Origin: Betaproteobacteria bacterium
GTDB taxonomy: Bacteria; Pseudomonadota; Gammaproteobacteria; Burkholderiales; UBA9220
DNA: 5,090 nucleotides
Direction of reading: 5' to 3'
Assembly (NCBI GenBank): GCA_020061285.1
Contig: JAGUYQ010000088.1
Location: 1 to 5,090, forward strand
Shown here: one piece after another, positions 1-5,090 of the stretch
How positions within the stretch are numbered: position 1 is the first letter of the stretch
Layout of the letters: each line of letters opens with the position of its first letter
Position numbers and translations under genes: made by a program
The notes under the pieces: generated by a model
Database searches by the model: none
What the model saw: only the letters and a program-made list of their open reading frames with translations
Told to the model about the DNA's origin: nothing

Positions 1-13
1 GCTCTTCCGATCT
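1..13. other. Residual Illumina adapter sequence (non-genomic)
   Basis: The first 13 bases, GCTCTTCCGATCT, are identical to the shared 3' end of the standard Illumina TruSeq-type read 1 and read 2 adapters. The match stops exactly where a coding frame of normal composition begins. A chance 13-base match at the very first base of a window is unlikely, so I read this as untrimmed adapter at a contig end. The adapter happens to stay open in the downstream gene's frame, so a gene caller could add about four false residues (Ser-Ser-Asp-Leu) to that partial protein. Confidence 0.93.
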
Positions 14-14
14 G

Positions 15-161
15 GTGGACCCGGTCCTGGCCAAGGGCGCGGTGCGGGTCAGCCTGGGGAATGGCAGCACGGCGGCCCAGGTGGACGCCTTCCTTGCCGC
101 CCTCGGCGGCGAACTGAGCCGCCTGCGGAGCATGGCGGCCATCGTACAACCGGTCGCGTAG
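15..161 (+). CDS. Partial C-terminus of a probable second cysteine desulfurase (NifS/IscS-like, class V aminotransferase fold)
   Basis: Only the last 48 codons remain, ending at TAG 159-161; the 5' part is lost at the contig end. The segment contains AVRVSLG, then a short turn with Ser-Thr, then QVDAFLAAL and a Leu/Arg-rich helix. This lines up with the C-terminal strand and helix of cysteine desulfurases, where the IscS in this same window reads [21 protein letters not shown]. That pattern, and the position just before iscS on the same strand, suggest a paralogous desulfurase or a related selenocysteine lyase-like PLP enzyme. The PLP lysine and catalytic cysteine are not in the window, so activity cannot be judged. 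It is too diverged from the downstream IscS to be a recent duplicate. IscR, the usual neighbour here, is a helix-turn-helix protein whose C-terminus does not look like this. Confidence 0.68.
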   Translation: MDPVLAKGAVRVSLGNGSTAAQVDAFLAALGGELSRLRSMAAIVQPVA

Positions 162-244
162 CGACATGAACGCCTCCTCTGCCGCAGGCGGGAGAGGGCC
201 GGGCCGGGCACGGCGCGGCGGTTTAACTAACTGAAGCACGTAGT

Positions 245-250
245 GGAGAG
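245..250 (+). promoter_or_regulatory. Shine-Dalgarno site that decides the iscS start
   Basis: The purine run GGAGAG has its GGAG core (245-248) six bases upstream of the ATG at 255. The in-frame GTG at 243 overlaps this site, so it would have no ribosome binding site of its own. It would also add four residues (M-E-S-D) absent from E. coli IscS, which begins [10 protein letters not shown] against [11 protein letters not shown] here. The ATG is therefore preferred. Confidence 0.75.
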
Positions 251-254
251 CGAT

Positions 255-1466
255 ATGCCCAAGTTGCCGATTTATCTGGACTACTCTGCCACCACCCCGG
301 TGGACCCGCGGGTGGCGGAGAAAATGATTCCCTTCCTGGTGGAGAAGTTCGGCAATCCGGCTTCCCGTTCCCACGCCTTCGGCTGGGAGGCGGAAAAGGC
401 CGTCGAAGAGGCGCGGGAGCAGGTGGCTGCCCTGGTGAACTGCGACCCCAAGGAAATCGTCTGGACCTCCGGCGCCACCGAGTCCGACAACCTGGCCATC
501 AAGGGCGCCGCCGAGTTCTACTCCGGCAAGGGCAAGCACCTCATTACCGTGAGCACCGAGCACAAGGCGGTGCTGGACCCCATGCGCAACCTGGAGCGTT
601 TCGGCTTCGAAGTCACCTACCTGGACCCGGAGGCCGACGGCCTGGTGAGCCTGGAGAAATTCAAGGCCGCCATCCGCCCCGACACCATCCTGGCCTCGGT
701 GATGCTGGTCAACAACGAGATCGGCGTCATCCAGGACATCGCCGCCATCGGTGACATCTGCCGCGACAAGGGCGTGATTTTCCACGTCGATGCGGCCCAG
801 GCCACGGGCAAGGTGGACATCGACCTGCAAAAGCTGAAGGTGGACCTGATGTCCTTCTCCGCCCACAAGACCTACGGCCCCAAGGGCATCGGCGCCCTCT
901 ACGTGCGCCGCAAGCCCCGTATCCGCCTGGAGGCCCAGATGCACGGCGGCGGCCACGAGCGCGGCATGCGCTCCGGCACCCTGGCCACCCACCAGATCGC
1001 CGGCATGGGCGAGGCCTTCCGCATCGCCAAGGAAGAAATGGCGACCGAGAACGAGCGCATCCTGATGCTGCGCAACCGCCTCTACAACGGCCTCAAGAGC
1101 ATCGAGGAAGTGCACCTCAACGGCGACCTGGAGCGCCGCATTCCCCACAACCTCAACCTGAGTTTCGCTTATGTGGAGGGGGAATCCCTGATCATGGCGG
1201 TGAAGGACCTGGCGGTGTCTTCCGGTTCCGCCTGCACCTCGGCCAGCCTGGAGCCGTCCTACGTACTCAAGGCCTTGGGCCGCAGCGACGAACTGGCCCA
1301 CAGTTCCATCCGCTTTTCCATCGGCCGCTTCACCACCGAAGAGGAAGTGGACTACGCGGTCGAACTGATGAAGCAGCAGGTCGCCAAATTGCGCGGCATG
1401 TCCCCCTTGTGGGATATGTTCAAGAGCGGCATCGACCTGTCCCAGGTGAAGTGGGCGGCCCATTAA
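255..1466 (+). CDS. iscS: Cysteine desulfurase IscS
   Basis: This PLP-dependent homodimeric cytosolic enzyme converts L-cysteine to L-alanine. It holds the sulfur as a persulfide for IscU and, in characterised bacteria, also for tRNA thiolation and other acceptors. The protein is 403 residues (E. coli 404) and is collinear with E. coli IscS along its whole length. Key residues are visible: His103 in TEHKAV, Asp179 and Gln182 of the cofactor pocket, the PLP Schiff-base Lys205 in [11 protein letters not shown], and the catalytic Cys327 on the mobile loop [14 protein letters not shown]. This loop and the SPLW...KW-A-H C-terminal region used for IscU docking mark it as group I IscS rather than SufS. 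The start is ATG 255, not the in-frame GTG 243. It follows the partial desulfurase-like gene by 93 bases and precedes iscU by 51. No IscR gene lies directly upstream, as it does in E. coli. Identification is essentially certain. Confidence 0.98.
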   Translation: MPKLPIYLDYSATTPVDPRVAEKMIPFLVEKFGNPASRSHAFGWEAEKAVEEAREQVAALVNCDPKEIVWTSGATESDNLAIKGAAEFYSGKGKHLITVSTEHKAVLDPMRNLERFGFEVTYLDPEADGLVSLEKFKAAIRPDTILASVMLVNNEIGVIQDIAAIGDICRDKGVIFHVDAAQATGKVDIDLQKLKVDLMSFSAHKTYGPKGIGALYVRRKPRIRLEAQMHGGGHERGMRSGTLATHQIAGMGEAFRIAKEEMATENERILMLRNRLYNGLKSIEEVHLNGDLERRIPHNLNLSFAYVEGESLIMAVKDLAVSSGSACTSASLEPSYVLKALGRSDELAHSSIRFSIGRFTTEEEVDYAVELMKQQVAKLRGMSPLWDMFKSGIDLSQVKWAAH

Positions 1467-1476
1467 GAAGTTGCTG

Positions 1477-1495
1477 GTTACTAGCCGCTAGTAAC
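1477..1495. repeat. Perfect 19-nt palindrome / hairpin in the iscS-iscU spacer
   Basis: GTTACTAGCCGCTAGTAAC is a perfect inverted repeat of two 9-base arms around one central C. As RNA it would fold into an 8-bp stem with a three-base CCG loop. It lies 10 bases after the iscS stop and 10 bases before the iscU Shine-Dalgarno (AAGGAG, 1506-1511). It is AT-rich and carries the rare tetranucleotide CTAG twice, unlike the GC-rich surroundings. No T-run follows it, so it does not look like an intrinsic terminator. It could be an mRNA-stabilising or processing stem between iscS and iscU, or the operator of a dimeric DNA-binding protein. The sequence does not decide between these. Confidence 0.8.
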
Positions 1496-1517
1496 GGTTT
1501 CGACGAAGGAGAAACAC

Positions 1518-1937
1518 ATGTCTTACAGCGAAAAAGTTCTGGACCATTACGAGAATCCCCGCAACGTGGGCGGTTTCGAGGGCGAGGGCGAGGACGTGGG
1601 CACCGGCATGGTCGGCGCGCCGGCCTGCGGCGACGTGATGAAGCTGCAAATCAAGGTCAACAAGGACGGCGTCATCGAGGACGCCAAGTTCAAGACCTAC
1701 GGCTGCGGCTCCGCCATCGCCTCCAGTTCCCTGGTGACCGAATGGGTGAAGGGCAAGACCCTGGACCAGGCCCTGGAGATCAAGAATACCCAGATCGCCG
1801 AGGAACTGGCCCTGCCGCCGGTGAAAATCCACTGCTCCATCCTGGCCGAGGACGCCATCAAGGCGGCTGTGGCGGATTACAAGCAGAAGCAGGGCACCCT
1901 CGAAGCCAACGTGTGCTCGCCCAAGAGCGCAAGCTGA
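1518..1937 (+). CDS. iscU: Iron-sulfur cluster assembly scaffold protein IscU
   Basis: This scaffold is where [2Fe-2S] clusters are built from IscS-derived persulfide sulfur, iron and electrons from ferredoxin before transfer to target proteins. The three cluster ligands Cys37 (GAPACGD), Cys63 (TYGCGSA) and Cys106 (KIHCSIL) are present. So are Asp39, which tunes cluster lability, and the HscA recognition motif LPPVK at residues 99-103. The N-terminus [17 protein letters not shown] is typical of IscU. A strong AAGGAG (1506-1511) sits six bases before the ATG. At 139 residues it is about 11 longer than the 128-residue E. coli protein. The extra tail, roughly residues 126-139, includes an additional Cys133 not known as a ligand in the family. 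It ends ten bases before iscA, so the two genes are surely cotranscribed. Confidence 0.98.
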   Translation: MSYSEKVLDHYENPRNVGGFEGEGEDVGTGMVGAPACGDVMKLQIKVNKDGVIEDAKFKTYGCGSAIASSSLVTEWVKGKTLDQALEIKNTQIAEELALPPVKIHCSILAEDAIKAAVADYKQKQGTLEANVCSPKSAS

Positions 1938-1947
1938 GGAGAACGCC

Positions 1948-2271
1948 ATGTCCATCACCCTGACTGAAAAAGCGGCCAGCCGGGTCAAATCTTTCATCGA
2001 GAAGCGCGGCAAGGGCCTCGGCTTGCGGCTCGGCGTGCGTACTTCCGGCTGTTCCGGCCTGGCTTATACCCTGGAGTTCGTCGATGAGATCGCCGAGGGC
2101 GACAACACCTTCGAGAGCAACGGCGTCACCGTGATCGTGGACCAGAAGAGCTTCCCCATGCTTGACGGCACGCTGCTGGATTACGTGCGGGAGGGGTTGA
2201 ACGAGGGGTTCAAGTTCACCAACCCGAATGCCAAGGATTCCTGCGGCTGCGGCGAGAGCTTCAAGGTTTGA
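1948..2271 (+). CDS. iscA: A-type iron-sulfur carrier protein IscA
   Basis: IscA is a small homodimeric or tetrameric protein that binds iron or Fe-S clusters and passes clusters to apo-targets, and it is implicated in [4Fe-4S] maturation. The length is 107 residues, identical to E. coli IscA. The three family ligands are Cys35 in RTSGCSG, and Cys99 and Cys101 in the terminal DSCGCGESF motif. [10 protein letters not shown] at the start and [12 protein letters not shown] near the end separate it from SufA and ErpA, which resemble it at the motifs but differ here. Its Shine-Dalgarno AGGAG (1937-1941) overlaps the last base of the iscU stop, with six bases to the ATG, which favours translational coupling to iscU. 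Confidence 0.96.
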   Translation: MSITLTEKAASRVKSFIEKRGKGLGLRLGVRTSGCSGLAYTLEFVDEIAEGDNTFESNGVTVIVDQKSFPMLDGTLLDYVREGLNEGFKFTNPNAKDSCGCGESFKV

Positions 2272-2280
2272 ATTTCACTC

Positions 2281-2345
2281 GCCGCCGCGATACCGGCTGG
2301 CGTTCCGGCGGGGGGACGCTCGCGGCATCCTGGCGGTGTATTTTT
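2281..2345 (+). promoter_or_regulatory. Structured GC-rich spacer with T-tract between iscA and hscB (possible attenuator or processing site)
   Basis: The 85-base gap between iscA and hscB can form competing stems. One is 2284-2290 (GCCGCGA) with 2320-2326 (TCGCGGC), enclosing 2300-2306 with 2313-2319 (seven pairs including one G-U, six-base loop). The other pairs 2281-2286 with 2332-2337 (six pairs including one G-U). The second ends three bases before the T-tract at 2341-2345, an arrangement that loosely resembles a leaky terminator. The two foldings exclude each other at 2284-2286. The stems were found by eye, and GC-rich DNA readily offers chance pairings, so a regulatory role is inference only. 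Confidence 0.35.
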
Positions 2346-2356
2346 CTGGTTGAATC

Positions 2357-2890
2357 GTGACCCCGGATTTCCATAAAAATTATTTCGAACTGTTCGGCCT
2401 GGCGCCGGCCTTCCGCATCGACATGGCCTTGCTGGACGGCAAGTACCGCGACATCCAGTCCCAGGTCCACCCGGACCGCTTCGCCCATGCCGACGAGGCG
2501 CAGAAGCGCCTGTCCATGCAGTGGGCCACCTTCGCCAACGAGGCCTACCAGACCCTCAAGCAGCCCTTGCCCCGTGCGCGCTATGTGTTGCAGATGCACG
2601 GCGTGGACACGGCGGAGGAGAGCAATACCGCTATGCCGCCCGCCTTCCTGATGCAGCAGATGGAGTGGCGGGAGGGCATCATGGAAGCCCGCGCCGCCGA
2701 CGATATCGCCGCCCTGGAGCACTTGGCTTCCAAGCTGCGGGCCGAGCGCCGCGGCCTGGAGGAAAAGCTCGAGCGACTGCTGGATGTGGCCCAGGATTAT
2801 CCCGCCGCCGCCGAGACGGTGCGGATGCTGAAATTCATCGAGAAGCTGGGCGAGGAGATCAATCTCGCCATCGAAGCATTGGAGAGCTAA
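2357..2890 (+). CDS. hscB: Fe-S assembly co-chaperone HscB (J-domain protein, Hsc20)
   Basis: HscB is a specialised J-protein that binds IscU, delivers it to HscA and stimulates HscA ATPase activity. The protein has 177 residues (E. coli 171). The N-terminal J domain covers about residues 8-78, begins NYFELFGL and holds the essential HPD motif at 38-40. The C-terminal helical domain (about 90-177) carries the IscU-binding face: Leu98, Met99, Met102, Glu103, Glu106, Glu110 and Phe160 match the E. coli contact positions, with Met102 replacing Leu. The start is GTG. An in-frame TGA at 2351-2353 stands two codons upstream, and the next internal ATG is at residue 23 inside the J domain, so GTG 2357 is nearly forced. 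No convincing Shine-Dalgarno precedes it, which suggests weak initiation. Its TAA stop shares one base with the hscA ATG. Confidence 0.95.
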   Translation: MTPDFHKNYFELFGLAPAFRIDMALLDGKYRDIQSQVHPDRFAHADEAQKRLSMQWATFANEAYQTLKQPLPRARYVLQMHGVDTAEESNTAMPPAFLMQQMEWREGIMEARAADDIAALEHLASKLRAERRGLEEKLERLLDVAQDYPAAAETVRMLKFIEKLGEEINLAIEALES

Positions 2891-4767
2891 TGTCTTTACT
2901 GCAAATCGCCGAACCCGGACTGAGCGCCGCCCCCCACCAGCACCGCCTGGCGGTGGGCATCGACCTCGGAACCACCAACTCCCTGGTGGCGACGGTGCGC
3001 AGCAGCATGAGCGTGGTGCTGCACGACGAGCACGGCCGTACCCTGCTGCCGTCGGTGGTGCGCTACCTGCCGGACGGCGCCACCGAGGTGGGCTATGGCG
3101 CCCAGGCCAAGCAGAGCGCGGACCCCCACAACACCATCGTGTCGGTGAAGCGCTTCATGGGCCGCGGAGTGAAGGATATTCCGGACGCCGAGCGCATGCC
3201 CTACCACTTCGTCGATGCGCCGGGCATGGTGCAGTTGAAGACCGTCGCCGGGGTGAAAAGCCCGGTGGAAGTGTCGGCGGAAATCCTCAAGGTGCTGCGG
3301 GAGCGGGCCGAGCATTCCCTGGGGGGCGAGTTGGTGGGGGCGGTGATCACCGTGCCGGCCTATTTCGACGACGCCCAGCGCCAAGCCACCAAGGACGCCG
3401 CCCGCCTGGCGGGTCTCAACGTGCTGCGGCTGCTCAACGAACCCACCGCCGCGGCGGTGGCCTACGGCCTGGATAACGGCGCCGAAGGGGTGTACGCGGT
3501 CTTCGACCTGGGGGGCGGCACCTTCGATATTTCCATTCTGCGCCTGTCCAAGGGGGTGTTCGAGGTGCTCGCCACCAACGGCGATTCCGCCCTCGGCGGC
3601 GACGACTTCGATCAGCGCCTGTTCTGCTGGATACTGGAGCAAGCCGAACTGCCGCCCCTGGGGCCCCACGACAGCCGCACCCTGCTGACCAAGTCGCGGG
3701 AAGCCAAGGAATGGCTCACCGAGCATCCCGACGCCAACATCACCGCCCTGCTGGACTGCGGCATGTCGGTGGACCTGACCTTGACCAGCGACACCTTCGC
3801 CGAAATCACCCAGCACTTGGTGAACAAGACCCTGCAACCCACCCGCAAGGCTCTGCGGGACGCCGGCCTGGGGCCGGAAGAGGTGAAGGGGGTGGTGATG
3901 GTGGGCGGCTCCACCCGGATGCCCAACGTGCAGAAGGCGGTGGGAGAGTTCTTCGGCCAGGAGCCCTTGAACAACCTGGACCCGGACAAGGTGGTGGCCC
4001 TCGGCGCCGCCATCCAGGCCAACGTCCTGGCGGGCAACCGGGCCGAGGACGACTGGCTGTTGCTGGACGTGATTCCCTTGTCCCTGGGCATCGAGACCAT
4101 GGGCGGCCTGGTGGAGAAGATCATTCCCCGCAACTCCACCATTCCCGTGGCGCGGGCCCAGGAGTTCACCACCTACAAGGACGGCCAGACCGCCATGAGC
4201 TTCCATGTGGTGCAAGGGGAGCGGGAGTTGGTGTCCGAATGCCGCTCCCTGGCCAAGTTCGAACTGCGGGGCATCCCTCCCATGGTGGCGGGCTCCGCCC
4301 GGATACGGGTGACCTTCCAGGTGGATGCCGACGGCCTGCTGTCGGTGACCGCAAGGGAGAAGAGCACCGGGGTCGAGACCACGGTGGCGGTGAAGCCCTC
4401 CTACGGCCTCAGCGACGAGGAAATCACCCGCATGCTGACCGATTCCCGCGAACACGCCGTGGACGACATGGCGGCGCGGATGCTGCGGGAGAACCAGGTG
4501 GAAGCCAACCGTCTGCTAGACGCGGTGCAGGCGGCCCTGGACGAGGACGGCGTCTTGCTCGAAGGCGGCGAGCGCGCCGCCATCGACGAGTTGATGGCCC
4601 AGCTTCGCGGCGTGGCGGGCGGGGGCGATTCCCCGGCCATCAAGCAGGCCCTGGAAGCCCTCAACCGCGGCACCGAGTTCTTTGCCGCCCGCCGCATGGA
4701 CCGGAGCGTGAGACGGGCCCTTTCCGGCCATAAGCTGTCCGAACTGGAAGTGGGTAAAGAGTCCTAA
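2890..4767 (+). CDS. hscA: Fe-S assembly chaperone HscA (Hsp70 family)
   Basis: HscA is an Hsp70-class ATPase dedicated to IscU. It binds the IscU LPPVK motif and uses ATP hydrolysis, triggered by HscB, to promote cluster transfer. The protein is 625 residues (E. coli 616). The nucleotide-binding domain spans about 20-388, with [12 protein letters not shown] at 23-34, DLGGGTFD at 206-213 and MVGGSTRMP at 337-345. The hydrophobic interdomain linker [11 protein letters not shown] is at 390-400, the substrate-binding beta domain at about 400-505 and the helical lid beyond. The N-terminal [17 protein letters not shown] is the HscA signature and excludes DnaK. The reading frame is open upstream to 2521, but that stretch overlaps hscB and is not HscA-like. 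ATG 2890 overlaps the hscB stop (TAATG) and has GGAG at 2881-2884. The overlap implies coupled synthesis with its co-chaperone. Confidence 0.98.
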   Translation: MSLLQIAEPGLSAAPHQHRLAVGIDLGTTNSLVATVRSSMSVVLHDEHGRTLLPSVVRYLPDGATEVGYGAQAKQSADPHNTIVSVKRFMGRGVKDIPDAERMPYHFVDAPGMVQLKTVAGVKSPVEVSAEILKVLRERAEHSLGGELVGAVITVPAYFDDAQRQATKDAARLAGLNVLRLLNEPTAAAVAYGLDNGAEGVYAVFDLGGGTFDISILRLSKGVFEVLATNGDSALGGDDFDQRLFCWILEQAELPPLGPHDSRTLLTKSREAKEWLTEHPDANITALLDCGMSVDLTLTSDTFAEITQHLVNKTLQPTRKALRDAGLGPEEVKGVVMVGGSTRMPNVQKAVGEFFGQEPLNNLDPDKVVALGAAIQANVLAGNRAEDDWLLLDVIPLSLGIETMGGLVEKIIPRNSTIPVARAQEFTTYKDGQTAMSFHVVQGERELVSECRSLAKFELRGIPPMVAGSARIRVTFQVDADGLLSVTAREKSTGVETTVAVKPSYGLSDEEITRMLTDSREHAVDDMAARMLRENQVEANRLLDAVQAALDEDGVLLEGGERAAIDELMAQLRGVAGGGDSPAIKQALEALNRGTEFFAARRMDRSVRRALSGHKLSELEVGKES

Positions 4768-4770
4768 ACT

Positions 4771-4789
4771 TTCCCCGGTACGCCGGGAA
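4771..4789 (+). promoter_or_regulatory. Short hairpin in the hscA-fdx spacer overlapping a Shine-Dalgarno-like site
   Basis: CCCGG (4774-4778) pairs perfectly with CCGGG (4783-4787) around a four-base TACG loop. The flanking TT (4771-4772) and AA (4788-4789) can extend the stem if one C bulges. The 3' arm contains GGGA (4785-4788), the best Shine-Dalgarno candidate before fdx, so folding would hide it. It begins three bases after the hscA stop. No T-run follows, so termination is unlikely. An effect on fdx translation is inference. Confidence 0.45.
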
Positions 4790-4805
4790 CGGAATGCAAG
4801 AAGCC

Positions 4806-5090
4806 ATGACGCAAATCATCGTACTGCCCCATGTTGAACTGTGCCCCGACGGCGCCGTTCTGCAAGCCGACAAGGGCGCCTCCATCTGCCAGGCGCTGCT
4901 CGACAACCATATCGACATCGAGCACGCTTGCGAGATGTCCTGCGCCTGCACCACCTGCCATGTCGTCGTGCGGGAGGGCTTCGAGTCCCTCAACGAGGCG
5001 GAGGAGGACGAGGAGGATATGCTCGACAAGGCCTGGGGCCTGGAGCCCCTGTCCCGCCTGTCCTGCCAGGCCATCGTCGGCGACGTGGAC
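4806..5090 (+). CDS. fdx: ISC-type [2Fe-2S] ferredoxin Fdx (3'-truncated by the window end)
   Basis: This adrenodoxin-type ferredoxin supplies electrons to IscS/IscU during cluster formation. The 95 residues visible cover nearly the whole protein (E. coli 111). The frame is open at the last base, so about 16 residues and the stop lie outside. The four [2Fe-2S] ligands Cys42, Cys48, Cys51 and Cys87 are at the same positions as in E. coli, within EHACEMSCACTTCH and RLSCQA. The acidic patch EAEEDEEDMLDKAWGLEP, typical of partner docking, is intact. Two in-frame starts are possible. ATG 4806 gives MTQIIVLPH, which fits E. coli MPKIVILPH exactly. ATG 4794 would add MQEA but has a better-spaced GGGA (4785-4788). 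I prefer 4806 on homology. In E. coli iscX follows fdx; that region is beyond the window. Confidence 0.96.
   Translation, partial: MTQIIVLPHVELCPDGAVLQADKGASICQALLDNHIDIEHACEMSCACTTCHVVVREGFESLNEAEEDEEDMLDKAWGLEPLSRLSCQAIVGDVD

Noticed and set aside
166..234. 22-codon ORF with an ATG just after the upstream stop, a possible leader peptide before iscS
   Set aside because: It has no ribosome binding site, a low-complexity Gly/Arg-rich product expected from GC-rich spacer DNA, and no regulatory codon run or paired attenuator stem.
243..254. GTG start that would lengthen IscS by four residues
   Set aside because: The GTG overlaps the Shine-Dalgarno of ATG 255, and the extra residues have no counterpart in E. 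coli IscS.
162..254. Promoter or IscR operator upstream of iscS
   Set aside because: No -35/-10 pair or recognisable IscR-type palindrome could be found; the AT-rich GTTTAACTAAC at 221-231 is too short and isolated to call.
1409..1963. Open + strand frame across the iscS-iscU junction
   Set aside because: It runs out of frame through iscU, and its product is a Gly/Arg-rich low-complexity sequence typical of a shifted frame in GC-rich coding DNA.
2521..2889. Upstream extension of the hscA frame to give a 748-residue protein
   Set aside because: The extra 123 residues overlap hscB out of frame, are Arg/Gly/Ala-rich with no HscA similarity, and the canonical HscA N-terminus begins at 2890.
3317..3345. 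G-rich stretch within hscA considered as a G-quadruplex
   Set aside because: It lacks four well-spaced G-triplets; the runs reflect Gly/Val codons in GC-rich coding sequence.
2896..4455. Long antisense ORF (519 codons) opposite hscA
   Set aside because: It is rich in His, Gly, Gln and Val, as expected from the reverse complement of G/C-ending codons. It has no recognisable domain and no start context, and it is explained by the strong codon bias of hscA.
3711..4733. Open + strand frame inside hscA (340 codons)
   Set aside because: It is a shifted frame of hscA with a Gly/Arg/Pro-rich product and no motifs.

Overview
The window carries most of a housekeeping iron-sulfur cluster assembly (isc) operon, all on the + strand. 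The order is iscS, iscU, iscA, hscB, hscA, fdx, and it is preceded by the last 48 codons of another gene whose C-terminus resembles a second cysteine desulfurase. GC content is high (roughly two thirds by eye), and third positions are strongly G/C. The gene order and close protein similarity to the E. coli Isc proteins point to a gamma/beta-proteobacterium. High GC, a desulfurase-like gene where iscR would usually sit directly before iscS, and the protein style make a betaproteobacterium (Rhodocyclaceae-like) my best guess, but this is not proven. The first 13 bases match the 3' end of the Illumina sequencing adapter. The sequence is therefore very likely the raw end of a short-read, possibly metagenomic, contig, and those bases are not genomic.

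Layout: 1-13 adapter remnant. 15-161 is the 3' end of a desulfurase-like gene. 162-254 is a spacer without a recognisable promoter. 255-1466 iscS (PLP cysteine desulfurase). 1467-1517 is a spacer holding a perfect 19-nt palindrome. 1518-1937 iscU (scaffold). 1948-2271 iscA (A-type carrier). 2272-2356 is an 85-nt GC-rich spacer with potential secondary structure and a T-tract. 2357-2890 hscB (J-protein co-chaperone, GTG start). 2890-4767 hscA (specialised Hsp70), starting inside the hscB stop codon. 4768-4805 is a spacer with a short hairpin. 4806-5090 is fdx ([2Fe-2S] ferredoxin), cut by the window end about 16 codons short of the usual length.

How the genes work together (established for the family): IscS removes sulfur from cysteine as a persulfide and passes it to IscU. 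Fdx supplies electrons for building the [2Fe-2S] cluster on IscU. HscB delivers holo-IscU to HscA through the LPPVK motif, and ATP hydrolysis by HscA drives cluster release to acceptors, including A-type carriers such as IscA. Every catalytic or ligand residue I checked is present, so the system looks functional.

I found no undescribed system here. The points worth a second look are the adapter contamination, the apparent tandem desulfurase, and three structured spacers that may set relative expression within the operon.
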